Numbered from the stretch's first letter, positions 11,381 through 23,829 are shown. The stretch: DNA of 64,000 nucleotides from Apodemus sylvaticus (GCF_947179515.1 NC_067483.1:88256835-88320834), one strand, 5' to 3'. The notes: generated from the sequence alone by a model not told the origin. Translations and numbers: made by a program.

Positions 11381-14300
11381 TCCCGGAAGAGAGGGGAAAG
11401 ATCACCAAGCCAGGCTGGGTGCGTCGTTGGGTGCTTCTGTTCTCTGACCACCTCAGTTTTTGAGGCTGAGATTTCTCCAGTTTCAGGTGCTTCTGACTAA
11501 TATGGGGTCATTCCTCTCCTATTCTATGGCTGTAGTTGTTTTGCCTCCTCGTTGTAAAACAGCATCCTGTTACGGCGCTTAGTCCAAACATGATTAGAAA
11601 TTCTCGTTCTGTTTCTTTTATCCCCCCAAATGATACCTTTAAGGTTCTCTTCTTCTTACATTCACATTATGGGTAGGAATATGCCTTCTTACTGACCTGT
11701 CAGGAAACCCACCCAGACCAAAGGATGTTTAGAGAAGGATATGGATTCCCTAACAGAGCCAGTCACTCACAGATGTTCTGTTAACGCCATAGGTTCTTAG
11801 GCCTCTTCTTTAGACTCTGCCATGTGTATTTATGAAACCCTGGTCAAGTGCTTCTAAAGTTCTAAGCTTTAATTCCCAAATAAGTAAGCTTAACCAGACT
11901 ATGAGATCGCAAACCTCTGAAATCATCTAAGAAATTTACTGGCTTCTCAGAATCTAATTTTAATCTGGGCATTTGGTCTAAAATGGCTTTTCTTTATGAC
12001 TACACCTTTCCTGAGTTGTTGTACTCTATTTTCTCTGCCGGTTATGTATAAACATAAATGTTAAAATACCAAATCTGGTCCTAAAGAGACTTGGACCAGG
12101 TCCGTGAAGAAGCAATGTGTGCAAATATTTGTACTAAAAAAAAAAAAAAAGCAAGAAAGTATTGCCTTGTAGTCCAGAATGGTCCCAACACATCGGAGGG
12201 CTGGTATTGTTAGTGTGCCCCACCACATCCAGCCTTTGTTTTATTCTTCTCTATACTGCGTGCACTGATTCTCGTGATGTGTAAGAAAGGAGGGTGCATT
12301 GGTCACAGGAAACTGCACCCAACACAGGAATGACGGGTTCAGCCATTTTTGTTTTCAGTTCAACAAATAGTAACCTAACCTATTATCTGCTGGAAAAATG
12401 ATTAATAAATAATAATAAATAATAAAATAGTAATCTAACCTATTATCTGCTGGAAAATGATTAATAAAGGCTAAGTTAGGCCTCCTCTAATATCATTAAG
12501 GGCATTAAAAACTTGCTCTTGTCTCTAGGAAATTCCCGTGGAATGCTTCTTTGTGAAGTGCAATGGAGTCCTCGCGGCTGCTGGTGACAAGGTGCAGCAT
12601 GGAGCTGTGTACAGTTTGGAGCCCAGGCTTTGTGGGGGGAAAGGAGGTGGGTGATGCTGATGGCTCTGCAGAGCAATGTCTGCGCTTCTCAGACAGCATG
12701 GGAAATGAACACATCTGTTGGTCTCTGGCGTACCAGCCTTGGGTTGCCTTGTGAAATCATTTATACTACGTTTTGGGTAATTTTTTTTTCCAGTATATTC
12801 TCTTTGAGAAAAAAATAAGTCTTAACAAATCCCAGCTTCCCCAGCCAGACTGCACTTTGAGAACCTTGGCTCCAAGACTTTAGGGAGGTTAGATGATAAA
12901 AGTAACCGTTATTCCTTCCAGTTTGTTGAAGGGCAAGCTTTCAAACAATCATTGCCTGCTTTAATCAAGATTTGTCACCTGTTGTACTCTTCTAAGGGGG
13001 ACCCAAAGTCATCTTAGGAAACAGTTTTTCCTGGTCAGGTAGATTAAGGTCCTGGCTGTACTGGCAAGGTTAGGAAGAAAGCAAAGAGGGCTAGAGAGAT
13101 GGCTCAGTGGTTAGGAGCACGCCGTTCTTCTAGAATTCCCAGCAGCCACATGGTAGCTTGCAACTGTCTGTAACTCTAGTTCCTGGGGATCCGTGGCACC
13201 CGGCATGCCTGTGGTACACACACCTGAGCATGCAGGCAAAACATCCAGACACATAGCAGAAGCACACAGACGGCACTAAGCTGTGGGTTTCGTTTCTTTG
13301 GATGCACAAGTATATTCTTTAAATGTATATTTTCTTTTTTTTTTTTTTGGTTTTTTGAGACAGGGTTTCTCTGTGTAGTCCTGGCTGTCCTGGAACTCAC
13401 TCTGTAGACCAGGCTGGCCTCAAACTCAGAACTCCGCCTGCACCTGCCTCTGCCTCCCAAGTGCTGGGATTACAGGCGTGCGCTACCACGCCCGGCTAAA
13501 TATATATTTTCTAAATTTCTTTTTTTTTGAATTATTTATTTTATGTATATGAGTACACTGTAGCTATTAGCTATCTTCAGACACACCAGAGGGCAACAGA
13601 CCCCATTACAGATGGTTGTAAGCCACCATGAGGTTGCTGGGAATTGAACTCAGGACCTCTGGAAAAGCAGTCAGTGCTCTTAACCAGTGAGCTGTGTCTC
13701 CAGGCCTGGCATAAGCATATTCTTAAGTGTTCTCAGAGTCTCTGAGTAGTCGTCCTGCCTGTTGAAATGTGTCCATAAGAAAACAGCATGTCCTTGTATA
13801 CAGGCAGCTTAAGGTTGTCCTTCCTTTAAACTTAAGAATGAAAAAAACCCTGCCAGGCATGGTGGGCACACCCTTAGCACCAGCACCCAGGAGGCAGAGG
13901 CCGGGGTTGGGGGGGGGGGTTCTTAGAGTTTGAGTCCATCCTGTTCTACAGAGTGAGTTCCAGTCAGTCTTGAGATTGGTGGCAAGGGAAGTATATCACA
14001 TTGTTATAATTATTATTTGTCTTTAAGACAAGGTCTTGAGAAGTAGTAGTTCTAGCTGGCCCCAAACTCCTGGCAATCCTGCTACCTCGGTTTCCCAAAT
14101 GCTGAGATTATGGGTGGGTGCCGTCATGCCAGGCTCACTTCATAACTTTGAAGTTTTTGGTTTGTTTCCTTGTTAATTTATTTGTGACATTACAACAGGG
14201 TCACTGTAGCTAGTCTGATCTTGAACTCACAGTGTAGCCCAGACTGGCCTCAAATTCACTTCAGTTTTCCTCCTTCAACCTTCCCACAGTGCATAGACCA

Positions 14301-17300
14301 GGCTGGCCTCAGACCCACAGAGATCCACTTGCCTCTGGTTCCTCTCAAGTTGGTTTTAAACACAGTTGATATAGATGCTGCTGGTGGCTGATATGGTGCG
14401 TTTCTTACAGCAAGTCACACACAGGCTTTCCTATAGTGAGCCACCACATACATCACCACATGAGTCTTGTAATTCTCTATATGTGGTATATGTGTTCCTG
14501 TGCATGTGTGGGTGAGTGTGCTTATGTGGAGGCTGGGGGGTGAATGGGTCGTCTCCCTCCGTCACTCTTCACTTTAACCGCCGAGCCATCTCTCCAGCCC
14601 TGGCTAACGCTTTTCATTGATCCTACCTATTCAGTACAGCATTCAAATTGATCTATACCTTAGTTTCCTGGGTAAAAACTTAGATGTTCATCATCTTTTC
14701 AAAAAGAAAAAGAAAGAATGGAGTTTATTTTTAGTCTTATAATATAGGTTATTTTTATTAACCTGGCTTGTATTCTTAATCCTCTTATCCATGTATTTTG
14801 GTTTCAGGTTTTGGGTCTATGCTTCGAGCACTTGGTGCTCAGATAGAGAAAACAACCAACCGAGAAGCCTGCCGGGATCTCAGTGGGAGGAGATTACGAG
14901 ATGTCAATCATGAGAAAGCGTAAGCTATCCCCTTTTAGATAAATCTCTGTCTTAGTTGGAGTTTTATTGCTGTGAAGAGACACCACGACCACAGCAACTC
15001 TTCTAAAGGCAAATATTTAATTGGGGCTGGCTTATAGTTTCAGAGGTTCAGTCCATGATCAAGGCAGGAAGCACGGCAGTGTGCAGGCAGATGTGGCACT
15101 GGAGGAGGAGCCGAGAGTTTTACATCTTCACCTGAAGGCAGCCAGACAAAAACTGTCTTCTCCAGGAAGCCCGGAGGAGACTGATTCCACACTGGTGGAG
15201 GCTGAACATAGGAGCTTTCGAAGCCCGCCTACAAGTCTATGCCTTCTAATAGTGCCATTCCCTGTGGCCAAGCTTTCAAGTGCATGAATCTGTGGGGCCA
15301 AAACTATTCAAACCACCACAGCCTCACAGTATTGTGGCATTAAACATGACATACCTTTCTGGAGAAGTATTAAAATATGATTAGGAAGCCAGGCGGTGGT
15401 GGCGCACGCCTTTAATCCCAGCACTTGGGAGGCAGAGGCAGGTGGATTTTTGAGTTGGAGGCCAACCTGGTCTACAGAGTGAGTTCCAGGACAGCCAGGG
15501 CTATACAGAGAAACCTTGTCTCGAAAAAACCAAAATATATATATATGTGTATATATGTATATATATATGATTAGGAGTCCATTAATTGTCTAGGGAACGA
15601 TTTTTGTATTTAGTCAAGATTCTTGGGGGAGTTCTGGGAAAACCTTGTTAAAAGAATTCCCAATGAAGCACCACAGAGCGAGCATTAGAGAGCAGACATT
15701 ACCCTCAGGGCATACAGTTTCAAGGTAAGCTTGCTTGGTTTGTCTGTTTATTGTGTTTTTGTTTTTTCGAGACAGGGTTTGTCTCTGTAGCTCTGGCTAA
15801 TTTTTAGCTCTCTCTGTAGACCAGGGTGGCCTTGAACTCACAGAGCTATGCTTGCCTCTGCCTCCCAGTACTGGGTTTAAAGTTGTTCGACACCATGCCT
15901 AGCATAAGTAAACTTGACCCAAGGCAGAAGTGCAAGTGAAACAGTGCTAGAGCAGTGCCGTAGTTTGGTGGTCCTGTGATCACCCGCCCCCAGTGAATAG
16001 ATAAATCATTGGCAGAAAGTAACAAGCGTGGCGTCCTCAGCTTGACTCTTCTGTACTTTTAAACTACTTGTAGCTAGAGGGTTTTTTGTTTGTTTTTGTT
16101 TTCTTTTAATAACATATAAACAGGTAAATACATGTTACTATGACTACAGTGTTATTAAGTAATAAGAGTTTTTTGGAGCTGGAGAGATGGCTCAACGGTT
16201 AAGAGCACCAACTGCTCTTGCAGAGGTCCTGAGTTCAATTCCCGGCAGCCAGTTGGCTCACAGCCATTTGTAATGGGGTCCTTGTCCTCTTCTGGTGTGT
16301 CTGAAGACAGCAATGGTGTACTCACTTACATAAAATAAATAAATCCTTTTTAAAAAATAAAAGTGTTTTTTAAGTCCTTTGCAGTATGGGGCCGCCTTCG
16401 TACGTGTGGTCTGCCATTGATCTAAGCGCTGTGTTACATGTGATGTATGTGACATGTGGGCTACACCATCCAGTTATATCCCCTCCTGTTCCCAGGATGG
16501 CTGAGTGGGTAAAACAGCAAGCCGAGCGCGAGGCTGAAAAGGAGCAAAGGCGCCTGGAGAGACTGCAGCGGAAGCTCGCGGAGCCGGCGCACTGCTTCGC
16601 CAGCCCAGAATACCAGAGGCAGTGCCACGAGATGGCAGAGCGGCTGGAGGATTCCGTCCTCAAAGGTGAGAGCGAGGGTCCCTCTGCATGCTCTGCTCAC
16701 AGAGTGCTCACAGTGGTCCTCGAGCATCTTGGAGAAGTGGGAGGAAAGCCTTGGAACCTCCACTCAACACTCCGCACAGCCTGTTACCATGGGCAGACCC
16801 TCCACACCCAGCGCTCAGCTCACAGACCAGCATCCGCACGCTTCTCCGGAAATTCCTAGGGTGTCTTAGCCTTGCCTCCAGTGGCTGAGCCATCTTTCCA
16901 GTTCATCATCTTTTTTTTTTTTTTTTTTTTTTCTGTGCAGTGTAGGGTTAGGAGAAGTCTTCAAGCGTTGTGTACATATATCAGCATATTCCTTAAAGCA
17001 GCCAATGTAGTGTTCTGGGCCTGTCATGAGTCCAGTTTATTTAAAGGGACTTTTCATCAAGAAGACTAGGACAGGAAAGACATGTATGTAAATAACTGTT
17101 AGCTGTGAACTTTTAGCCTCAAGTTACAAATTGCACATTGTGTTTTAAAAATACTGTTCTAAGCTAGGTGTAGTGGTACACTTTTAATCCTAGCACTTGT
17201 GAGGCAGAGGCAGGTAGATCTCGGTGAGTTGAAGAACACCCTGGTCTACAAATTGAGTTCTAGGACAGCCAGGGCTATACTTAGAAACTCTGCCTTGAAA

Positions 17301-18423
17301 AACCAAACCAAACCAAACCAAACCAAAACAAAAACCCCAAATCCAGACAGTCTTCTGGCTAGGAGTGTGCAGTGGCCCTCTCACTAGAGCAGTGAGCACA
17401 GCGGATCGGGGATCAGGGTCATCTCCAGCTACGCAGTGTCGAGGCTAGCTTGGGCTGACTGAGGAGGCCTGGCCACAGACAATTATGGCTTCATAGCCTT
17501 TGAAATTAATCTCATAACCATATAAAAATTTGGTATGATAATTTATATTCATCAGGTGAGGAACGGCCTTAACTAAGTCTGTGTGAAAACGGGAAAGAAA
17601 CTTGTTACTTTGTATGCTAATTGTTTTTTTTTTTTTAAGAAATTTAAATACAGAGCTTCAGATTATAGATTGTATCCTGACAGAAATTGGTTAAATTTTC
17701 CACTTAGGTATGCAGGCTGCCTCCAGCAAGATGGTATCAGCAGAAATCACTGAGACTCGAAAACGGCCAAACAAATCAAAAACGGACCACGGAGCTGGTG
17801 CAAAGAAAAAGAAATGCTTTTGGTAAGTCCTTCCTGTTTCCTCCACATTGATCTGGAAGATCTGTGTGACCTTTCTGTCTTGTCTGTTGGCACAAGGGCC
17901 AGTTTTCCTTCCGTCCCCTTTCCTCCTGATTTTCTTTTTCCTTTTTTTAATTTTTAAAATTTATATATTTTATGTATATGAGTACACTGTCGCAGACTGC
18001 AAACACACCAGAGGAGGGCATCAGATCCCATTACAGATGATTGTGAGCCACCATGTGGTTGCTGGGAATTGAACTCGGGACCTCTGGAAGAGCAGTGCTA
18101 GTGCTGTTAACCGCTGAGCCATCTCTCCAGCCCCTGATTTTCTTTTCTTTCTTTTTTTTATTTATGTGAGATAGGGTACGCTCTGTCTGCCAGGCTACTG
18201 TTCAACTTTGGAATCCTCCTGCATCAACTTTCTCTGCTCGGGATCACACCCAGCACATGGCCTACCACACCCAGGGCTCAAACAAACAAGCACATTTTTA
18301 AGTAGCATTGATGGGAGCTTAAATTTCCAGAGTACTCAGTCCTCAGATGATGTTGATTGGTACCCTGTACACATTAGTAGTGTTTTCTGCCTAGAAGCCA
18401 TTCAACAGAATCTGAAGAATAAA

Positions 18424-18462
<39 letters not shown>

Positions 18463-21272
18463 TGTGTACACACACGAGCGCCCCCCCCCCCCAAATTTCA
18501 CTAGAAACTTCCCCTTTCTATATTAATTCCAACTGTTGACAATTGGCACAGTAGAAGCAGTGTGAAGATGCTCGGGTCTGAGGGTGCTGGCAGAAGCAGG
18601 GCACTCCTGCCTGGCATCACAGCGGTTGAATGCAGTCCTCTATGTACCTTTCTGAAACTTGCCTGCTTGCCACAGTGAGCTAGCCTGTGCTCTTCCCTTT
18701 ACACAGAGCCCTCTGCAGGGAGAGGTGTCACGCCCTTCTGCTGCTTCCCACAGGTTGGGCATGGAAGGACTAGAGGCTGCAGAGGGATCCAGTGCTGGAA
18801 GCTCAGATGATGACAGCTCAGGTGATGATGGTGACAATGCTCCTGGGACCTCGGAGCCAAGCTGCTGTGCTCTGGAAAATAGCAGAGACGGTGTCGAGGT
18901 GGCAGCCGACCATCCAGGCAGTTCTCAGAGCTCGGGCTCTGGTATGCACTCTAAGTTGCCCGAAAGCCTTCAGAATCCTGTGACTGAGCCTGGGCAGGGC
19001 GTTTTGGAGAACACAGGAAGTGAGCCAGGAGAGACATCTGACAAGGAGGACAACGAGAGGAAGACCGCCACAGGAACAGAGGTGACCCCAGCAAGGAAGG
19101 AAACAGAGAGTCCTGAGCCCATAGAGAAGGACCAAATGACCGGAATGTCTGTTGGGGACAGAGCTGCCACGACTTTGTCTGAAGACAGGAAAAGCGTCCC
19201 TGCTGCTAACCTGGGGGGAAGCGTCTCAGGAGACACAGTATGTTGGGGTTTTGTTTTGTTTTCACTCTTAAAAAAAAAAAAAGGCTTGGGAGTGGTGTGT
19301 TCTGCATGCTTTTAGTCTCAGCACTCAGGAGGCAAAGGCAGGCCAATCTCTTGAGTTCGAGGCCGGCCTGGTCTGCAGAGTGAGTTTCCAGGGCAGCCAG
19401 GTTTACACAGAGAAATAAAAAAACAAACAAACAAACAAACAAAAAAACAAGCTGGACAGTGGTGGCGCACATCTTTAATCCCAGCACTTGGGAGGCAGAG
19501 GCAGGTGGATTTCTGAGTTCGAGGCCAGCCTGGTCTGCAGAGTGAGTTCCAGGACAACCAGGGCTACACAGAGAAACCCTGTCTTGAAAAACCAAAAAAA
19601 AAGGGGGGGGGGGGGGCTTGGATCTTCTGGGAATCAAAGTCCTCTGGACAGGCAGGTGGTGCCCTTAGCCTCCAAGGCGGCCATCTCCATCCCTTTAGTC
19701 TGGTTGGTTTTTTGTTTTGCTTTGTTTTGTTTTGTTGAGATAGGGGCTCACTTCTGTGTCTGGTTTGTAACTCTAATCCAGGCTGCCTTGAATTTAGGGT
19801 AATTTCTTCTCAGCCTTCTAAATCTGTGATTACAGAGTAATCTGCTGTAGGGTTTTTTGGGAGTGTGGGGTTGGGGTGGGAGAAGTGTCTGATCTACACA
19901 GTAAATGGTTAAGATGCAGATGTGCCTTCTCCCCAACCACTGCTCAGTGAAAACAGTTATCCCACAGGTGATTAGGCTTGTCCCCTCTAAGCTCTGAAAT
20001 TACACTCTTCTGCCACTAGGTGGTGTCCTTGGTGCCATGTTTATCTGTTCTAAGATAGGGCTTAACACATGGCTTCTTTTTCTTTTTCTTCTTTTTCTTT
20101 TTCTTCTTTTTCTTCTTCTTTTCCTTTTTCTTCTTTTTCTTTTTCTTCTTTTTCTTCTTCTTTTCCTTTTTCTTCTTTTTCTTTTTCTTTGTCTTTGTCT
20201 CTTCCTCCCCCTCCTTCTCCCTCTCCTCCCCCTCCTCCTTGTTTTGTTTTGTTTTTTGTTGTTGTTGATTGTTTTATGGTTGAAAAGGTATTAATGTAGG
20301 TAGGAGGGAGAATACAGCCAGAGGCGTCTGACAAGGGTCCACATTGAACTGGGCCGCGGGGAGTTGGGGTATAGAGTGGGGAGGAACGGAGGGCAGGTGC
20401 ACCCCATAGTGAAGCTGAGGACACAGAGAGCCGAGAGCGCGGGTGCCTGCCTGGATCCTAGCCTGTCTTAGACGGGCCTTCCAGCTCCTTTTCCCAGCTT
20501 CTCTTGTCTATAGAAACCTGCCTTTGTTACAGAGACAGGAGGATGAGGAGTTCAAAGCCAGCTTCAGCTACATAAACAAATTCAAGATTAACTTTGAGTA
20601 CTGAATGAGATCCCAGTGTGGAACTGAGGGGAGGTTGTATGTATTATTGTTGTGAATGTTTCTAGATACAGAGATGTCAGTCAAGTCAGTAGCAGGGTGA
20701 AAGTACAATGAATGGCACTTCCTTAAAAATAGAAGGTGGAATACCCAAAACATAATCCACACATCAAATGAGGTACAAGAAGAAAGGAGGAGTGGCCCCT
20801 GGTTCTGGAAAGACTCAGTGAAGTAGTATTCCGCAAAACCAGAACGGGGAAGTGGGAAGGGGTGGGTGGGAGGACAGGGGAAGAGAAGGGGGCGTATAGG
20901 ACTTTCGGCGAGTGGGGGGGCTAGAAAAGGGAAATCATTTGAAATGTAAATAAATTATATCGAATAAAAAAAAAATAGAAGGTGGTCGCCATCTAGTCTT
21001 CAGAGGAAGGGGCGGGGCTGGCTCCCTTCAATGTTTCCTTTTCCCATCAGGCTCTGGGTCTGGAAGCTGTGGATCTGTCTGCATTCAGCTCTGCAGCCGA
21101 GTTGGAGTCGCTGGGTTTGGAGAGGCTCAAGTGTGAACTGATGGCCCTCGGGCTGAAGTGCGGGGGCACCCTGCAGGAGCGCGCAGCCAGGCTCTTCGCT
21201 GTCAGGGGCCTCGCCAAGGAGCTCATTGACCCAGCATTGTTTGCCAAGCCTTGGAAAGGGAAGAAGAAGTAA
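11247..21272 (+). CDS. Sde2: Sde2, silencing-defective 2 homologue (spliced, 7 coding exons, 446 aa)
   Basis: Coding exons are 11247-11366, 12529-12646, 14808-14919, 16496-16665, 17708-17822, 18754-19237 and 21051-21272 (stop TAA). All introns are GT..AG, and the exons total 1341 nt. SDE2 is made as a ubiquitin-fold precursor. It is cut after a di-glycine, and the C-terminal product acts in pre-mRNA splicing and in PCNA-linked control of replication stress in the nucleus. Visible here: an N-terminal ubiquitin-like region (about residues 1-77), a PIP-box-like QEIPVECFF at 40-48, and the processing motif GG-KGG at 76-80. A charged helical segment (about 118-150, [19 protein letters not shown]) follows, then an acidic Ser/Asp-rich stretch in exon 6 and a C-terminal SAP domain in exon 7 (about 384-430). 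The start is the ATG in GAAATGG within the CpG island. An in-frame ATG 54 nt upstream gives residues unlike the family. Length agrees with the mammalian protein (about 450 aa). Confidence 0.96.
12368..12468. repeat. 60-bp tandem duplication in Sde2 intron 1
   Basis: TAGTAACCTAACCTATTATC (12368) recurs as TAGTAATCTAACCTATTATC (12428). Each is followed by CTGCTGGAAAA..TGATTAATAAA. The period is 60 bp and a few substitutions are present. It ends 60 bp before exon 2. Confidence 0.85.
13088..13260 (+). mobile_element. B3-like SINE in Sde2 intron 2
   Basis: Forward GGGCTAGAGAGATGGCTCAG start, diverged B3 body, no clear tail. Confidence 0.65.
13337..13497 (-). mobile_element. B1 SINE in Sde2 intron 2
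   Basis: Reverse B1. The flanks AAATGTATATTTTCT and AAATATATATTTTCT form a near-exact target duplication. Confidence 0.9.
13515..13706 (-). mobile_element. B2 SINE in Sde2 intron 2
   Basis: Reverse B2, immediately after the B1 duplication. Confidence 0.85.
13851..14600. mobile_element. Diverged B1/B3 fragments in Sde2 intron 2
   Basis: Forward B1 at 13851-13975, reverse B1-like fragments within 14020-14340, and a reverse B3-like unit at 14475-14600. All are diverged. Confidence 0.6.
14948..15320 (-). mobile_element. Solo LTR in Sde2 intron 3
   Basis: A 373-bp unit starting TGTCTTAGTTGG and ending ACCACCACA, related to the LTRs of the element at 25391-27858. No internal region and no partner LTR are present, so it is a recombined or truncated copy antisense to Sde2. 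No clear target duplication remains, which suggests it is older. Confidence 0.7.
15388..15575 (+). mobile_element. B1 SINE with (TA)n tail in Sde2 intron 3
   Basis: Forward B1 (AGCCAGGCGGTGGTGGCG) whose tail runs into TATATATG repeats at 15534-15572. Confidence 0.9.
15755..15905 (-). mobile_element. B1 SINE in Sde2 intron 3
   Basis: Reverse diverged B1 (TCGAGACAGGGTTTGTCTC). Confidence 0.8.
16176..16356 (+). mobile_element. B2 SINE in Sde2 intron 3
   Basis: Forward B2 (GAGCTGGAGAGATGGCTCAA) ending in AAATAAATAAATCC, about 140 bp before exon 4. Confidence 0.9.
17164..17335 (+). mobile_element. B1 SINE in Sde2 intron 4
   Basis: Forward B1 with an (AACCA)n tail. Confidence 0.85.
17950..18134 (-). 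mobile_element. B2 SINE in Sde2 intron 5
   Basis: Reverse B2 ending CATCTCTCCAGCCCC. A (TG)n array follows at 18425-18475. Confidence 0.9.
19283..19845. mobile_element. B1 cluster in Sde2 intron 6
   Basis: Forward B1s at 19283-19450 (CAAA-repeat tail) and 19451-19605, then a diverged reverse B1-like fragment at 19718-19845. Confidence 0.75.
20070..20225. repeat. Polypyrimidine tract in Sde2 intron 6
   Basis: About 150 bp of almost pure C/T on the + strand, with an internal longer-period duplication of TTCTTCTTCTTTTCC blocks. A mirror-like pyrimidine run of this kind can form triplex DNA. Frames through it give only Leu/Phe or Lys/Glu repeats. Confidence 0.9.
20741..20970 (+). mobile_element. 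5'-truncated L1 3' end in Sde2 intron 6
   Basis: Carries the mouse L1 3' signature (GGACTTTCGGCGAGTGGG, AAATGTAAATAAATTATATC) and a short A tail. The 15-bp duplication AAAAATAGAAGGTGG is exact at 20726-20740 and 20971-20985. The insert ends about 80 bp before the exon 7 acceptor. Confidence 0.88.
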
Positions 21273-22965
21273 ATGTCCACCAGAGGCGCTGCTGGTGCTC
21301 GACACTCTGCCCATGTCACAGACTTGTGGCCAGCGTTCCTTTTGATACTAAAAGCCACTTTTTTAATAATTTGGTTCTAACTAGTCTCTTCTCAGTGGTA
21401 CCTGGGCTTGAGGTTGCATTGGAGGAGAAAAGTTTTGTATGTTATTTTTAGTTTTCGATATTTTTTTATAAGAGCCTTATTCTGAAGCCCAGACTGACCA
21501 AGAAGGGCGTAGTTCACTTTAGTCTCAAACTTGCAGTGATCCTCCTGTCTCAGGCATGAGCTGCTGCTATACCTGCTTTGTCAGAGGTTTATACATTTCT
21601 TTGACTTTATATATTGTACCACTTGGGTAAGATAATTTCAAGAAATTTATTTGTGTAACCTAAAGCAGTCATGTTTGTAGATACAATTATTCATAACTTT
21701 TATTTTTAAAATTTGTTTTTCTCTCTCTAGTAGTGTGTGCATGTGTTACCTGGGATGGGTGGAGCCCTGCTGCCCCCAGGCCTCTCACATTGGGTTTTTT
21801 CCAGCTGGAGGCCTGGTTTATTTGGTTTACAAAGAATCTGTTTTGGCTTTGTGGACTTTTCTCAGTTGCTGATCTTATTGGCTTTTGAATTTTATTTCCT
21901 CTCCTACCTGCCTTGTGTGTATCATTTTTCTTTAGCTCCTTCAGTCTTGATCACTGATTATAGATTTTATTTTTTTTATTATTATTATTTTTTTTTTTTT
22001 TAGTGTATTTCCCAGTTAGCAAATATTTGTATTTTCTGTAAATGTTTTATTGATACTGACTGTTCAGGACAGACGGTACCGGCATTGGGCATTGGAGGAT
22101 TTTTTTATGACTGACCCAGGATAGGGTGTGACGGGTCCCTGCCATGTGTTGGTGGGAAGAACATGCACTCAGTTGGCAGCAGGGTGCGCTCTGGAACACC
22201 TGTTCTGTGAGGGCTTGGTCAGATCATTCGGATGACCTGCCCTTGCTGGTTTATTTTCATAAGGAACTAAGAGAAAACTCAAATCTCAATTATGATTGTG
22301 GCAATTGCCTTTTTTTGAGATTAAAAATAACTTCACTAGCATTTGCTAAATTGTTGGTTGTCTAGTAATTCATTGATTTTATATTCATATATTTCAGCAT
22401 TACCTTAAAATGTCTGGCTCTGATGGGTTTTGGATTTTTTTCATCTGACAATTCACACACACGGACACAGCGTGTCCTGATCAGGTCCACCGTGTTTGTG
22501 TTTTTCCTTTAGCTCTTCTGTTTTCACTCTCTATCTTAAGGCTGCTGTTAGTTCACTCCTCTTGTACTTACTGAACGGTGTATCATGAAGTTCCCGTCAT
22601 CTCTGTGAGCTCCCTGTTCTTCTGTAGTACCTGAAGCACGGACTCCAGCTTTGTCTTCGTTTCCACAGCACTGTGTTCTCTTCCTCCCTCCTTGCTCCTC
22701 CTGTCTACGGTGGCTTTCTACACACAGCAGCATTGTCTCTCATTTGTGTCTGTTCTGACTTGTCATCATCGGCGTCCTCATCATCTGGTCCCTGTCTCTG
22801 ATGACAGGCCGGTGGTGAGTCACATGGTTGTCTCAGTCGTGACGTTTTCTCTGGGGAGTTTTCAGGTGTGCCTAATGTGGTCTGCTTATCTGCCCTGGAG
22901 TTCTGTGAGCTTCATGGTTTTGTATATTTATTCCATTCATTAAATTTGGAAACATTTTAAGCTGT
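21273..22965 (+). other. Sde2: Probable Sde2 3' UTR
   Basis: AT-rich sequence after the Sde2 stop with no canonical AATAAA. The best polyadenylation candidate is ATTAAA at 22939-22944, followed after about 20 nt by a T/GT-rich stretch. A weaker ATTAAA lies at 22320-22325. An old B1-like remnant appears near 21460-21585. The end point is inferred and has no transcript evidence. Confidence 0.4.
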
Positions 22966-23366
22966 TGTTTTGTTTTTGTTTTTCCCCAGATATCCCGGCC
23001 CTGTCCTGACATTGTCTCTCTATTCTCTCTGGGAATTATACAGATATGATAGCCCGCTACTTAACTGTGGCTCCCCTAAGTCACCAAGTCTGCCAATGTC
23101 CCCCACTCCCATCCAAACAATTCTATTCCATGATTGTCCAGTTTCTGTGATGTAACCAAGCTGCTAAGAGTCTCTGAGGCAAAGTTGCCTGGTAGAGAGA
23201 GGGGTCTGGAAGCCTCAGGATCCCCACTGTGCAGCTTCCAGAGTGGGGCTCCAGAGGAGCAGGCTAGAGGCTCCAGGTGTGCCTCCCAGCAAGAAAGAGA
23301 TGAATTTCTGTTGTTTGAGGAGGATCACTTTTCTATAGTGTGGGTATCTGACCCCTCCTTTCATAC

Positions 23367-23778
23367 TGTACTGACTGGTTTTGTGTCACCTTAACACAAG
23401 CTACAGTCATCAAAGAGGAAGGAACCTCAGTTAAGGAAATGCCTCTGAGATCTAGCTGTAAGGCATTTTCTCAATTAGTGATCAGGGGTGAGCCTAGCAC
23501 GGTGTGGATGGGGCCATCCCTGGGCTGTTGGTCCCGGGTTCTATAAGAAGTGAGGCTGAATAAGCAGGGAAGCAAGCCAGAAAGCAGCACTCCTCCCTGC
23601 CCTCTGCGTCAGCCCTACCGTCAGGTTCCTGCCCCGTGTGAGTTCCTGTCCTGACCTCTTTGAGTGATGAACAGCAATGTGGAAGTGTGAGCTAAATAAA
23701 CTGACAGGGTTTGGATTTTTTCCTTTCCCAAGTCGTTTTGGTCATGGTATTTCATCACACTGACAGAAACTTAAGACA
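23367..23778 (+). mobile_element. Solo LTR, same family as the Pycr2 intron element
   Basis: Begins TGTACTGACTGGTTTTGTG and ends ..TTAAGACA. Flanks are CATAC (23362-23366) and CATAA (23779-23783), an imperfect 5-bp duplication. It reads in sense as the reverse complement of the LTRs at 60778-62753. An AATAAA lies near its 3' part (about 23695-23700). Confidence 0.7.
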
Positions 23779-23829
23779 CATAACTATGTAGGTATCAATT
23801 TGAACCTTAAAAGGCCATTTGAAAGGGCC

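Noticed and set aside
18659..18753. N-terminal extension of the Sde2 exon 6 frame
   Set aside because: It is upstream of a clear acceptor (CCCACAG at 18753), and the joined reading frame from exon 5 needs the exon to begin at 18754.
20037..20424. Open frames of Leu/Phe or Lys/Glu repeats
   Set aside because: They are translations of the polypyrimidine tract in Sde2 intron 6 and have no coding features.
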